Source: Leptoclinus maculatus (lineage: Eukaryota > Chordata > Actinopteri > Perciformes > Stichaeidae). From it: DNA of 64,000 nt. This document shows, one piece after another, positions 1 to 14,289 of this stretch. Each line of letters begins with the position of its first letter. Position 1 is the first letter of the stretch. The notes under the pieces were generated by a model. It was not told the origin of the DNA. It saw only the letters and a program-made list of their open reading frames with translations, and ran no database searches. The translations under genes were made by a program, and so were the position numbers. Where the stretch lies: the NCBI GenBank assembly GCA_032191485.1, contig JAVDOI010000006.1:10237556-10301555 (forward strand), given 5' to 3'.

Positions 1-2212
1 GAAGATTAGAACAGAGCAGATGCAGCAGAAGTGAATTAAATGGAAAGGAACAAACCCGAATAGAATGGAATGGAACAGAAACAAACGACAAGGTGCTCAT
101 TGCACCTGTATAAAATGTACCATAATGTCTGCTCAGATTAAAATGTCCAGATGTTCATGTAACATGCACAGTACAGATATTCAAATACATATCGGCATGC
201 CTACTCTCGGCATATATCTTTAAAAAAAGAAGATAATAAGAAACAAATCTCTATATTTATGGGGATAAGTTAAAGGTAATGAGGTCAGAGATGCTAAAAG
301 AGGTTAGTAAGCTATTGTCCCTTTAGGGCTCAATTCAGATGGAAGCACTTTACCACTTCCCTATTACAGGACTTTTACTTATAGTAATAATTAGAATAAT
401 TTCCACATATTTTGAATAAATGTGCAGTTACAGAATTGTGAGTGAGTCCATAAAAGCTTTAACAACTGCTGTTCTTATTAGCATAGGTGGAAAAGTCTAC
501 CTCACATGCGATCATGTGTATTTTTCCAGAAGCAACAGCAGCAGTCTGTGTGGAAGAACCGGGTAGTTTGTTATACGCTTAACAGGATTCAAAGTGACAA
601 AAAATGGCACCTACTGGAACAAACAAAGAAATCATGAAACCTACAGAAACTCCAATCCGTCAAAAACCGGCAGCCCTTTTCCTTCACAAAGCGCAGTGCA
701 AAAAAAAAAACTAGTTAAATTAAAAACTAATTAAAAAGGAGCCGTTAGTTAGATTACCACTTAAAGCCTACACAGTATGTGCCTGTTTTACATACCAAAA
801 ACAACTTCACAATGTCAACTGTACACTAATGAAAAACAATATCTTTAAAATATTGAACAACCATAAGCAATGATTTACTTCTGCAAATAGTTACGTATTC
901 TAGACAAACGGTCCATGTTTGTTGCTATTTTGGGAAACACAAGTTTAAAAATTTTGGACAGACTTTGCTACTAAGCCAATCAAATGTCAGCACTTTGTAC
1001 AGAGCAGCAGCTACTCTGAACTCCTAGCAGCTGCTCCGTTTTATTTCTGTATAAAATACACACTGGTAGCAAAGAAGCACAGCGTGTGAACAGTTGGTCA
1101 GAGCACATGTCCACTGGAGAGGACACAATATTAACTTCTGGCGCTCTGCTCTCAAGGTTAAACTGCCCGCTGTCAGGCGGTTAGCTTCACACCTCCAGCC
1201 GGGGGGTTTAGAGCCTGCCCAGAGCAGCACATTGAACTGTGGTACAAATATGAATTTGGCAATGACTAAATTTAGGATAGAAGGTAAACGCTTTATTGAA
1301 AAGCATTGTCACTATCCAGTGAAATTCAGGTCTCTCCAAGTATGGTTATTCTTGTGTTTTCAATCAACTTGAAGGATTACATTCCCCTACCACTAAGGCT
1401 CGTAGAAATCCTTTCAAAACACAATGGATTATCAAAAAAATGCATTATTAAATTTGAAATAGTTTTCTTAGTTCTTTAAAAAGTTGGTGTGTGATGTGGA
1501 GCGTTTCCAGCCCGTTTCACATGAACAGGGTCTTGATCACTGAGGTGTCCTTTATTTGCAACAATAATTTGCAATGTGCGGTCGACAATGTCAACAACCT
1601 TGGCTGCAAACATTCCTGCTGTTTGCCTTTATTATTTGATTAATTCCTGTTCGTTAAAAGAATATATAAAGGCATGCACGGATTCACTGAAAAATAAGGT
1701 TTTATTTGTATCATGGACAGTACATGAAACCTAATAAGTACATGAGTCCTTATTTTTATGTATCGTTCGGATATGGGCATATGTTTAATGATGTTTTTAT
1801 GATAGAGGACCACTTGAACTATGAGCTACTTGAGTGGTTCCGCAATTGTGTATCATGTTAAGATAAATCCTCAGCATTGGAACATCATTTATTTTCTTAA
1901 GGGAAAAATGTGAATCAATAGTTTTGATTCAGTTGAAAGAATGTTTCATATGCAGTTATCCAATCCATGTCCCAAGGGCATGTTGTCAATTCAATCTTGA
2001 CAGAAATGGATATCAAAGGGTGTTACATTGGTGGGTGTATTTTATTCACCATTCATGGGTTAATTAGACATTCTTGGAATAAAACTTGAAAAAAGGTGTA
2101 TCTTTGTACATAAGCTGTTTTGAAACTAATTTAATTTGAATAGATGGTTCTGCTGAAAGATGTGGTGGCAGAGTTAACACTTAAATACAGGTGCGTACTT
2201 GGCATGAGCCAA

Positions 2213-2213
<1 letters not shown>

Positions 2214-2257
<44 letters not shown>
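2214..2257. repeat. (CA)n microsatellite, 44 bp
   Basis: Uninterrupted CA repeat. Confidence 0.98.
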
Positions 2258-2260
<3 letters not shown>

Positions 2261-3412
2261 CCCATAGCTCTGTAATCAGTGAGTTTATTTGGAGTGTCAA
2301 GAAACCTGGTCAGCTCTGACAAAAAGCACTGGGTGAAATAAGGAATTCCAAGACAACGCACCAAATGGCGTAAACCTCATCATCCGTCTCTAAACTACAC
2401 ACAGTTGTCCGCCGCCGACTGCTGACGAGGACTGATATAGTGAACGGAGACAGGGACAGAGGAGTCAAACAAAGGAGTGAAATATGAAGACAGGAGGAAA
2501 CGGAGAACCAAAATAAGAGAGGAGGAAGCAGAGGGATGGAGCACAGGATGAAGCTGACAGATATTAAAACAGCCAGAACACACCGAGAGAGCTTTCCCTT
2601 CCTGAGAGCTAATATACAGAGATTAGTGGGGGGTGGGGGAGAGACAGACGCAGAGAGAACGCCTTTCTTAAGTCTTGAAAAAAATCTTAAAACTGCACAA
2701 AAAAAGAAAAAAACTTCTTTAAACCCTAAACCTGCCTTATCAGTCAGCCTTCCTTCGTCTCTCTTTTAAAATTTAAAAAACAATTTCTAATTCTGATATT
2801 AAAAACTTCTTCTGCCTTTTAAAGTGGCATTCAAGAGTGAAAACATGTGATTTACTTACTGTTAAGTACATTTTAGGATGATACTGCCGCTATTAAAATA
2901 TGCAAACATACAAATCATTGCACTGCTATTGCAGTAAAATCCCTTTTTAAGCTGCAGTGAAAATAAGGCCTCTTTCACCCTACCTCCAGCCAACAAATAA
3001 AGGTGTAATTGATGTGCACTGAGTTGCTAGTTAGAGGTTGTTTTATGTCTCGGCGGGACAGTCATGGCAGTGAAAGTCTCACCGACTATTTTTGCCAGTT
3101 GTGTAAACCTGGCAGGGGACTCAAGGTACATTTGACACAAGTCGAAAATGTATCTTTCTTTCTTTTACACTCTCTAGCTCACTGCACACTGTCACAAACA
3201 TCCACAGATTGCACACACACACACACACACACACTCAAGCGCAGGCTCCGAAAACACATACGCAACCCCAGCCTCCTCCAGTATGTGTGTGGGGGGGGGG
3301 AGGAAGGTGGGGGGAACTAATATTTCTCTTGAGAGAGATTGATGTGATCTGTTCAGCACTTCATTGTTTGAGGACGATTTGAGCGAACAGCCTGTTCTCA
3401 GCAGACCTGGCC

Positions 3413-3515
<103 letters not shown>

Positions 3516-5567
3516 TCAACAGCAGACCATGAGCATTAAGGAAAGAAATTGCTCTATTATTTTAGCGACTGCAACAAATCAGTTGGTTCACCTTTGTCCC
3601 TCTCAATTGTTGGAGCGAACATGGACAAACTGAGCCAGCACACACGGGACTGGCTGCTTGTTCGTGCACTGCATAAGCCCAGCCGAGTGAATAGACCCTT
3701 TCACATCCGCAGATAAAGGGATGAAGGGCAATAAAATGTGTATACTTTATTCGCTAATACACTTGAGCTGTCCTTTCATGCGATTCACCCGAGCCGTCTC
3801 CGAGGGAAACAGCAACACGCCGACGCTCACAATGTATTATCAGACTGACGGCATGAATACGACGGAAAACGTACTCAGAGTGTTGCTTGAAATGTTTACC
3901 TAGAGTGCTGCCAATATATAATCATAACAGACTTCCTCCGTCTTATCAGAATTGGCCACTCACCCAAGCAATGGTTTGAAGACATCATCATAGCAGCAGA
4001 GCATGCTATCAGAGCTGCTAACATTTGTCCTGACACTGCCTCCTTGACTCTGTTGCAAAATGCTCTTTTGGAATGTAAAAATACTCTTAAGCAGTAAACA
4101 ATAAATAAAAACAACACATAAGTAAAAAAAAAGCAGCAATGTTTAGAGGTCTGGCGCAGTAATGGTATAGTAAGTGTATAGTGGTCTGAATTATGATAAT
4201 TATAGCATGTATTATTACTGAAGCTCAGGGTGCAGAGCCTGCTGTGGATCAGATCGCAATGTTGGGTACTGCCAGGCAAATGCTTTTCCAATAAATATAG
4301 TGCAACAACAGCAACAACTCTGTAGATGAGAGAGGTCTTACGAAGAAAAAGAGCTCCATTTTCAAAAGCTAATGAGCAAGGTGTCGGTTGCAACCTTGTC
4401 ATTTGCTCTGAATAGAATATTTTTAGTAGCCACCAGAGAGCCAACGATCATCTCTTCAGTGTGAATAACAGTGACAGAAAACGTTTAAAACGTTGAGCTT
4501 TCCCAGCTACTACGAGAAGGAAATACACAGGAGAGGTTCTCATTAAGGGCCAACTGGCTCCAGTGGCAGGTTCAGCTTTTAATTTCTGACAGAAAACCCT
4601 CTGCTGTGTCATTCAGGTGGCATTATTCAAAAATGAAAGCAGCCTGATGAATAGCTATCAGGGGAGTAGACAGAGAGACGGAGAGATGCATCCCTATGGT
4701 GTATCTGCAAAGAGAGGTTGGCAGGTCATTGAGTCATACCTGTGCTAACCAGGAAGCAGCAGGACTCACTTCTGTGGATGGTCCCTTTCCTGCATCCTAT
4801 TCACTTCAAGTGAAAACGACGGAAAAATTCAGAAATTATATCCAGTAACGAATTTGCCATTTCGTCTGAAGCTAGCAGCTCGGACTTGACAAGTGTTGAA
4901 CATATTCTTGTAGAGACAAAATGCTTAATGAGGACTATAATCCCATTTTGTACAGAATAATACTGTGGTAGCAGACTACAAAATGCAGGATAAAGGCCCA
5001 GCAGCCTGGTTAGTTAACCTTATTCAACATCACATGACGAATAATTGAATCTTATAAAACGGTTAGCTTACTTGCTGTATCACTCAACAGCTTGGGCAAA
5101 TGCTTTAAAAGACATCACATCTGTTTTGCTGTGAATGAAGTTGGACTGAATTTGATTGAGACAGATGTTCAGCCAGAGAGTCAAACATGATTCCAGCTTT
5201 GCAATCAAAAGTGTTTAGATGTTCAGAGATAAGTTGAGATGAAGTGTAAGGCCGTGCTTACGCACGCCGCATAATCCATTAGTAGATTGCAACTGCATGA
5301 CGTTTTTGTGAGACATATTTTAAGATAGCACCTTTTGCCTGTTGATTTTATGTGCTAGTCAAAGAGATATCTGAAGTTATTTCAAACGGCATGATGTAAC
5401 ATACATTTGCATGGAATGAAAACACAAATGCAAGAAGGTATTCAAAAATTCTGAAAAAAAAACGTAGGTAAGAGATAGTGACTCTCTCCCCAGAAGCAAA
5501 CATCCCCAGGATACAATCGAGCACTACTTTGCATCGAGGATGTATTTAGTTAGTTGTTTCTTTTGTT

Positions 5568-5585
5568 CCCCCCCCCCCCCCCCCC
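5568..5585. repeat. Poly(C) tract, 18 bases
   Basis: Homopolymer run of C, followed by TTTATTTCC. Confidence 0.95.
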
Positions 5586-7051
5586 TTTATTTCCTCTCTT
5601 CGTGCAACAAAAAGATTTCTTCATCTTTGTCTCTTATTTTATCACTTCTCATTGTGAGTGATCACAGTGACGCAGCAGTCAAATCTGGGATGAAAAACCG
5701 TCTCATTCTTGGGCCTCTGTGGCACAACAACCGCTGTTTGGGACAACAACAAAGATTCATTAATTAATAGCAAAGAATACAAAAAGAGCATTGTGTTTTT
5801 TACAAATCAGTAACTAAAGACATGTGAGCTGAATAAAGAGTTGTCTTCAAGGTGGTATGCAAAGAAAAGCAGCTTGAGAGTCAAAGCTGCTGATATCTAT
5901 CAAACAGTATGTGTTTGTGACACATCAAGTTGCATTTCTACAGCACAGGATCAGATTTTGGCAAACCAGCTTTTGCTATAGTAGTCAAGTTATTTCTCTA
6001 TGAGGAGCAGAGGAGCTGATGTAATTGTTTTCCATCTGTTTTGACATTAAGACAAAGGATTGGTGGTTTATTTTTGGTTTGAATACGCCTGTTGTCAATT
6101 ACCATTCATAAATAAACAATGTACCTCGGAGTGCCACAATAGACTAAGCGTCGACCAATACACTAATCACATCCAACATCGGTCATTCATAAGATTAAAG
6201 GACTCTCATCTCCTCCTGTTGTTGTAGCAGAGCAATATCCAGCCCATTGTACCTGAACTGTTCAACCTGCTTCTTTAACATGTTATCCGTTACTAACCGA
6301 GCAAAACTCACGTGCATAACCACACACCGCTGCCAGGATAATTGATCTCCCCACACCCAACCTCGATAGAACAGGACATCACTCGCTAACTCAATCAGCA
6401 CCTCACCCGACTGGCACTCCAGACGCAGGTACAGAGCACTGAGGTGCAGAAGGGCTCGCTTTGGGAAAAGTCTGATCCTGATCTAAACAGGCCTCGCTGA
6501 ATAGACATGAGTGTGTACTGTTGCCTGTCATTGTATGTTGGTGCTGTTCTGCTGTTTTTGGCATTATTGTCTGATGTGAACAGCGTCAATTGTTTTTGAA
6601 CGCTACCGTTTAAAGTACCTGGTGACACTGTTTTGATAGTCAAATCTAAATATAATGTATTAGCTTGTCATTCATGATTTCGCTCTCTACTTACCTTAAC
6701 ATCCTCAGTCCAAATTGCACCAGAAATGTAATTTAACTGCACTAAATAGATCTGACATCAGATTTGTTAGCCCCTTGGAAGAATTCTAAAATGTGATGTG
6801 TCACTTTCCGTCAATGCCTTCCTGAAAAGTGCTTACGATGCTTCATAATGCCTTATGAGCAGCGCGTCAGGAGAAGGGTTGGTACTTTGTTCTTTTCTCA
6901 GACACCTCACGGTAATGAGAAGCGTCGGATTCCATCAAGCAGAAGAGGACAGGTCCACATTACAGATGCATACATCACTGCTCTCATTTCAATGTAATAA
7001 CACCTGTCGGGCCCGATGAGGGGGGAGCCATGATGGCTTAGTCTGAGAGCG

Positions 7052-7088
<37 letters not shown>
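7052..7088. repeat. Compound (CA)n(TA)n microsatellite
   Basis: CA repeat passing directly into a TA repeat; a second short CA run follows at 7112-7129. Confidence 0.95.
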
Positions 7089-9659
7089 AAATCAGACACA
7101 TGTGTTTAGTATACACACACACACACACATTAGTCAAATCAACAAAACATATGTAGCAAGCGATAAGATCCACTGAGTAGCAAACCTACATTTTTGTTTA
7201 AAGTGCATACCAATAAAGACACACATTAGATTACGTTTGAGAAAATGAGTGTCGTCCATCTCCATTATACTTGTGCATGCGGTGTGTGTGGTTGTTCTGT
7301 CTGTGAAGACGTTGATATTAAGTATGTGAAGCCTCCACTTTATCAGGAGGGAACTTACTCTCTAAAGTCATTTCTCCAATTTTATACTGTGACAACCACC
7401 AGTTTATTAATTAGAGCAAAGCAAAATGAATGCAGTCTAGTGTAAAAAAAAAAAGATCCTGTCTTCATGAAAGCTATAACATGCGCTGTTGATTCAACTT
7501 TTTTGGCCATTTTGAAAGCTGTAGTGTGTGGTGCTTTTGAATTACATTGCATTAGTTTATACTTCTACCATCATTGATACTAATGGTTTGGACATAATAT
7601 TAGAAATACCTCTCAGTGTGATGCAACATAATTTACAGTAAACAGCACCACAAACTACAGATTCCAAAAAACAACCATTAAGTTCACAGCACTTCTCTAA
7701 AACATTATAACCTTTATGAAGGTAGGATTTACTGCAGGATTGTTGTATTAGACTGCATTTATTTTAGCTAGCTGCTCCCAATCAATCAAATAACAAAAGA
7801 AACAATGCACATGTCATAACTTCTACAATGCTTTTACTCTGATAGAGGTGTGCTCTGATACTCTGATAGGGTAAGCAAGTACAAGAGCACAAAAACGCTT
7901 CACAGAAATAAAAAGTATTTAAAAATATTACCATAAAACAGTAAAAGAGGTACAGGAATAGATCAGTACTTCAAATTTTAAAGACCGAACAGTAACAACA
8001 ATATCGGCCCTTAAAGTTTATATCAATTGCATCTATCAAATGCATGACTTACACACTCTTATTTAAATGGATCACATGCAGATATTTGCCTATAAGGCCT
8101 ACAATATAATTACTTTAAGCTCATTGTTCAAATATACAGCACGGCTTAATAACAAACAAGAAAGAAGAGATCATCAGAAGGAAGTGGCAGTTTGCTGCAC
8201 CGGCTCATTTTACAAAACATCAACAGGTGACACAACAAACAATACATGCAAAACTGGAGAAATTCCAAATTATTCAAAGGCCTGCGGGCTCAGCCTCTGC
8301 GACTGTCTGTGTAGACGGCACACTATAACACAACAGCTCCAATGTTACGGCAAACAATATGCTACATAATATGACCTCTGGGTGTTTCCTACGGAGTTAA
8401 ATACACATACAAAGCCACGGAGAGCCATTTAAAGAACAAGAAAAAAGACAAACAGACAGACAGACAGAGAGGGTGTATTTCTTTTGACTCACACTATTTG
8501 ATGTGGCTGTCTTTCATTGAGATGAAGTATCCGTAATGTCCCAATGCATTTAACGTACTTCATGGTTAATCTTTAGTTAACTCATACAAACACTGGAGCT
8601 AATATCATTAGCAACACTGGGAAACAAGCTAACTCTTCCGGTGGTTTCCCATTAAGGACGTTGTTAACTTATATCGTTTGTTTAAGTTTACTTCACAGTT
8701 CCACAATGTCACGACAGGCACCGTTTGTTACTCCCCTTTTTCAATTCAAAGGATGCCAACTTCATCTCTCTTCACTCTAGAAAGCTGCAGTATCATGTCT
8801 TGACATTTGACATTGGTCTGACATTTATCAGCCGTGACGGACCACAGGGGCGCTGTTTCCCTCATCGAGGAAGCTGTGGGTGCGTTAATAGTCACTCCAA
8901 GTGCCGGAGGGCACTCTGGCACAAAGTGGACCGCTCGTCAATCCGGAACGCTGTTGGGACGTCCGGTTCGGTTATTCAGAGCACCACGCTCGAGGGTTGA
9001 AAGTTACTTGTTTGCCATACTGAATAAAACGTTTAGCTAAGCTAACTGGGTTAGGTTTTCACCAGCTCCTGTAAATGTAAGAATGTAAATGTACTTACAC
9101 CATTGCCTGCTGTGATCGAAATCGAAGCAATGAGAGCGGTGAGAGTGAGCCAAACCAATAAAGTTGCGGACTGGGAAGCTTAGCAAAGAGCTGAAACTCA
9201 CTGTGCCCCCTAGTCCCTGCCCAGAACCATTATAGGGTTTTGGTTTATATGCTACTTGGTTAAGTTTGGGAACGAATATGGTCATTGTTGAAAGAAACCA
9301 AGGCTTTTGTTGGCCAATCCATACACCCTGAGCCACTCAGTCTGAGGACTTTGGGGCTTAACCAAGACGGACAATAGTCATAATTCTTACGGTCACTGGA
9401 AGGTTTTGTCACTTGAACACAATTGTACTGTGTGACTTTTTTTGTGTCCAAGTCAAAGGTTCACTTCCTTGCTTTTTCACAGCTTTCTAACTTCTCATAG
9501 TCTAAATCGGTTTCCACAGAACCTAACCCCAGATATTAATGAACTGACGGCCAAGAAAAGATGCCAAACATCTGGCTCTGGCACATATGCATAAAATAAT
9601 GTAGCCTACCTAAACATGTATTCTTTTTGCACTTTGTCCAATATCCCTTCTATCCTGTT

Positions 9660-9865
9660 TATTAAATGGTGACTCTATTTGGCCCTCAACGTAGTCCCAA
9701 TTTTTTATTTTGTCCCTCCCTGTGATTGAGTTTGACACCCCTGGCATATATGCTGTATTATGCTAAAAGGTGTCATTTTGTAACGTTTTTGGTCGTTGGT
9801 GTGCCGCGGGATCTTTTTAATGTAAAAAATGTGCCGCGGCTCAGAAAAGACATATTTTATGTTAT
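9660..9865 (-). mobile_element. hAT-type DNA transposon remnants
   Basis: The minus strand at 9746 reads CAGGGGTGTCAAACTCAATC, the familiar end of non-autonomous hAT elements, followed by the typical 'gagggccaaat' stretch. Just beyond, GTGTGCCGCGGGATC (near 9799) and AATGTGCCGCGGCTCAGAAA (near 9827) match another well-known hAT-like repeat. Both are fragments without a transposase reading frame. Confidence 0.65.
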
Positions 9866-10234
9866 AATGTTAAAATCTTTTAAGCTTGTGTTAACCACAG
9901 ACCCCATTTCAGGCATCTAACCAAAAATCCATTTAAAAAACCCATTGACTTCCAGATGAGGGAACCTGGAAGTGCAAAGATTCTAACTAATTCCCGGGTT
10001 TTGGACTCATTCCTGCTGCACTAAATTGGGGGTTAGATCATGTAAATTAGAAATGATGACCAATGGACCCGGCCGCTTTCTCCTCAATGCTCCAATCACT
10101 GCAGAGCAAGAATTTGGACAACCTCACAACACTTTCTTGGTACATAGTACAAGCGTGAATGATTCATTAGGTCGAGGCCTCCATGACTTGAGATAGATAT
10201 TCAAATAATTATTATGTTGATATGATCCTAGGGT

Positions 10235-10635
10235 TCTTGGTATAGTTTGTTTCCTGTTCATTTTAAAGTTCACTCCTTGTGTGTCATGTTTGGTTTTACT
10301 TCCTGTTTCTGTGAGTTTTCCCGCCTCTTTGTCTGCCTTGTCCTGATCAGTTTCACCTGTCCCTCATGAGTCGTGAACTCACCGCACCACCTGTTCACCT
10401 GTTCTCACTTCCCTTGTTAGTCAAGTCACTATTTATACCACCTCAATTCCTTTGTTCTTTGTCGGTTTGTCCTTTGTCGCCGCATGTTTTTCTGTTCTTG
10501 TAACCAGCCTGCTATTTGGACCGTTGGCTTGTAAGCTTTTGCTTAGTTATTATTATCATTATTTTCTTTTTATCTGCCCGTCTGAGTCTGTATTTGGGTC
10601 CTTCCTGTCTGTGCTGCTCCCTGCAATGTGTCCAC
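10235..10635 (+). repeat. Teleost dispersed repeat (pyrimidine-rich, 'cacctgt...tttgggtcc' type)
   Basis: The string of phrases (acttcctgtttctgtgagtt, gccttgtcctgatcagtttc, cacctgtccctcatgag, ctatttatacc, gtctgagtctgtatttgggt) is that of a common teleost interspersed repeat often found beside retroelements. No intact ORF is present and the class is not assigned. Confidence 0.5.
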
Positions 10636-10639
10636 TAGT

Positions 10640-12570
10640 GTGCAAAATACCCGGTGGCAATCGAATACGCATGCTCGCCTCTCTCGCGCTAACCGGAAAC
10701 ACATGCACACGCTCAAACTCGACATACAGACCGTGGCTCTGCTTTTTTTAGATGCGGTCCTGGTATCTGAGAAGAGGAGAAATAATGTCCTGCTTTGACC
10801 CAGGTTCTCACGAAAGTCACTGGATCTAGTTTGTCCAAAAGGGTCCGTTTAGGTCCACAAACAGAGGTGAAGACAGGCTCGCTTCGTGCAACCTGTTGCG
10901 GCTCTGGCTGTCTGTGTCATTGACAGTGGAAAATCGTCTCTCTTACCCACTATTCATGTTTTGCAGTTTGAATAATGACAACTACTGGGCATTAGTACGG
11001 TTTTAAAATATGTATTTCATACACTGAGCGTGACAGTATGAACCGACCAAGACATGTACCCAGCAGCGTATATGGCACGCAGATAAGTGAGCAAAAAGCC
11101 ATGTATGAGAAACTATCTACCTGACTGGCTGAAGGATTTTACTCACACCCCAGCATCTCATCCTGCTCCCCAATCGGCCAGCCTCTCTCAGCCTGCGTCC
11201 CAACAAGGTATTCTCCAATCGGCTAGCCTCCTGTAAGTCCCCAGAATGAAGTGTGGGTTTTTGTATAATCAGACAATCTTGGTCTACTCAGAGACGCCAA
11301 AGCTAACATTTGTCCAAACTGTTAACATCAAAATATCACAACAGGAAAAACACTAGTTTAAGACGGAACACATCAATCGCAGTTGCATTTCAAAAATGCA
11401 ACACAACAGACAGACACACATTGGGAAATAGGCAAATAAAAAGCAGTCCAGTCAGCAACACTTTATCCAATGAGTAATACTTTGGTTTGCCCTTCAACGT
11501 ATCTCCAACACTGGACATTTTTTCACAAATAAGGAAATGTGGTGGAATAAGATTCCCAACAAGTTAATGGCAAGTCTAATAATGTGCACACATTTCCAGT
11601 GGCAGCGGCTGTCACCACCGTACGTTTAAAAAATCATCAAAGTCAAAATCGATGGAACAAACTCCTACATAAGTAGAACTTCATTATGAAGAGATTGGAT
11701 CTCACTGTGATGAGTTGAATGGAATAAAACAGAGTTGGCTTGCTAATGGACTTGGTACTGTGGCACGTTGGTTCATATCAGTCACTCACTGCTTGCTGCT
11801 GTCACAGGTTTTAAGCTTTTAACCAGGCTTTACATACCAGGAAATAACAAAAAAAAAAGCCTTCAGAAACATCAAAATCCAATAAAATGTGTGCAGTACT
11901 CTGTTGTAATACATGCACGCTCACACCTTACACACACACACACAAGCATTCACAGACACACACTCTCTTATACACAGCAGAAGCAGTAGAACAAGGCATT
12001 ACCATAAATTCATTAGAGTGGTTGGGCAGTATTTATAAACATGTAGAGATGTTGTTTACAATGTCTGACTGGATGGATTACACTTCTACACAGACAAGTA
12101 GAGGAAACGCTCCCAATATACACACTGTTTACACTGAGAGAGGAGAGAGAGAAAGGAGTTTGAGTACATCGCTCCACAAGTTCCCTGAGTGGCATGTTTT
12201 ACAGAGCGAAATAAACATCCAATAAAATGAGCACCACTCGGCTGAGCTCTCCTTCCACGTTCTGTACTGGGACAGCACCCGAGAGACATCTGTGTACATC
12301 TGCCAACATTACATGTGGGCATGTATACATGTGTGTCCACCTGTGTGAGAGGAGAGGATCAATGCATGTAGGGAGGAGGATTTTTTTTTTTTTGAATGCA
12401 GATACAATCATGACACAAAAGACACATGCTCCAAAATTGTCGTCAGGTAGAAATGACCAAACTGACAACGGGTTTTTGTTGTTACTGATTTATTAAGGTG
12501 GAATTGCAATTGATATGTGTTTTTGGATCAGTCCTGTCTGCAACAAAATTAAAAGAATAACTTGTTCTTA
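10640..12570. other. Intergenic, no gene recognised
   Basis: Unique sequence with short CA tracts near 11934-11946. Overlapping ORFs near 12.0-12.5 kb on both strands are low-complexity or unrelated to any family I know. Confidence 0.55.
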
Positions 12571-12574
12571 TGCA

Positions 12575-12865
12575 TGCAGAGAGTTAGATCAGAAGATCAA
12601 TACCACTCTCATATCTGCATGGCAATGAAGCTATCGCCATTAGCTGGTTAGCTTAGCATGAAGACTGGAAAAGGGGCGGAAACAACTGGGCTTGTTTGGG
12701 CGCAGTATACTACCTGGAGACTCCGCTGGTTGGCTTACAATCTCACAGTGCGACAGGACTCCAGGAGGTTACTGTTCCCAGCCAAGAAATAAGACCACAA
12801 TGTACCATTCAAAATGTTAATTAGTGGGCTTTAGACGCAACAGTAGGCCGATTTTGTTATCTTTT
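12575..12865. repeat. Acanthomorph dispersed repeat ('gagttagatgagaagatcgatacc' type)
   Basis: Phrases such as GAGAGTTAGATCAGAAGATC, TACCACTCTCATATCTGC, TTAGCTTAGCATGAAGACTG, CCCAGCCAAGAAATAAG and AAATGTTAATTAGTGGGC closely follow a repeat seen in thousands of copies in spiny-rayed fish genomes. It points to an acanthomorph host. No coding capacity. Confidence 0.75.
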
Positions 12866-14058
12866 GAGGCATGAGAAGAAGAACAGAACAGAACTGCACT
12901 GTGTTTTAATGTTATTGTTGGAACTTCAATCAATGTGTAGAAGTGAAAAAAATACTGTAGTATTATTGACTCGTACTGATCTTGACAAGAAAGTGAATAT
13001 GCATATTTATTCATTATAAACTGCTTTATTTATTCACCCATAATTATTTATAATGATTTATAAAGGCATACATATTCTTATATCTTATATATGTTGACCT
13101 ATAAATCCATGCAAGGCTACATCACCATTATGCAACTTCTTCAATGGTTGTTATTTCCCATTTAAGCCCCAGTGTTTTGTCAAACACAACTGTTTTATGT
13201 GAATTACTGGTGGTACTGGCCTTGACACAGGGTGTAATAAACCATATGAGTGCAAAGGGAGGCAGAAATGATCTGCAGAAAAAAGTGAAAAGGGTGTTGA
13301 TGGAGCAAAGAAGACAAAGAGATTTGGAGATTTGGAGAAGAGGGGATGAATTTATTGCTCTGTGGAGAAGCGTATATAGAGGAGATGTGAGGAGGAGGAA
13401 GAAAGGGGGGAAGGATGGAGGAGAGGGAAATCAGACAGGTTGGACTATGAGAGCACACACAGACGCACTCTGTTTAATGTCTCGCTGACATTTCTGCTCT
13501 CCATCTCCTCCCCACCGACCCGCTCTCGCTGGAGACGAATGGGCAGAGAGGAAAAGCCAGGAGAGAGAAAGCGGAGGAAGAGCACAGACGAGAGTCTGGG
13601 AGGAGACGCAACACTCTCCGCCTGTACTTCACTCAAGGTCACAAGACCCAGACAAAGTCAAGGGTCAGGGTTCATGGGAGGGCCGTCCAATCAGGGGGTG
13701 AGCAAGTCTGAGGAGGGATCAGGTTTCACTGCCAAGGAGTCTCCCTGATGGCCCTGCGCAACTCGCTCAACTGTCTTTTTTTGCGTCTGCGTCTTCCTCG
13801 TAGACCATCTCTTTGTCTTCTTGATAATGCCGTCTCACGTCCTCGCCTTCGATTTCCATACTCACAGCTCTTTCATCCTCGTGTATGTCTTGCCCTCGTT
13901 ATGAAGCTGCGGGTGCATTACAATGTGAGAAAACTGAGCAGTGCTCTTGGTTGTTTCTGCAGGGCAGTTTAGAGGCTACCTAATAGTTCACTCCCCTAGT
14001 CCTTGAGTAAATTCCTTCTGGATTCCGTCACTCCATTAACTCGTGCAGACAGGGATAC

Positions 14059-14061
<3 letters not shown>

Positions 14062-14154
<93 letters not shown>

Positions 14155-14252
14155 ATCATTGAGGCTTCAGTTCACTGTCACTGCTCTGTGTCTGGTGCTC
14201 ATTTCATTGCTCTAAACCAAACCATCTGTGTGTTCAACAGCAGGAATGTTCT

Positions 14253-14287
<35 letters not shown>
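14062..14287. repeat. (TG)n, 92 bp, and opposing (CA)n, 34 bp
   Basis: TG run 14062-14153 and CA run 14254-14287, 100 bp apart and complementary. A transcript through both could fold into a long dinucleotide hairpin. Confidence 0.95.

Positions 14288-14289
<2 letters not shown>

Noticed and set aside
3896..4444. 182-codon minus-strand ORF
   Set aside because: Longest non-repeat ORF, but no family resemblance, odd composition (many Cys, Phe and Leu) and no promoter, splice or poly(A) context.
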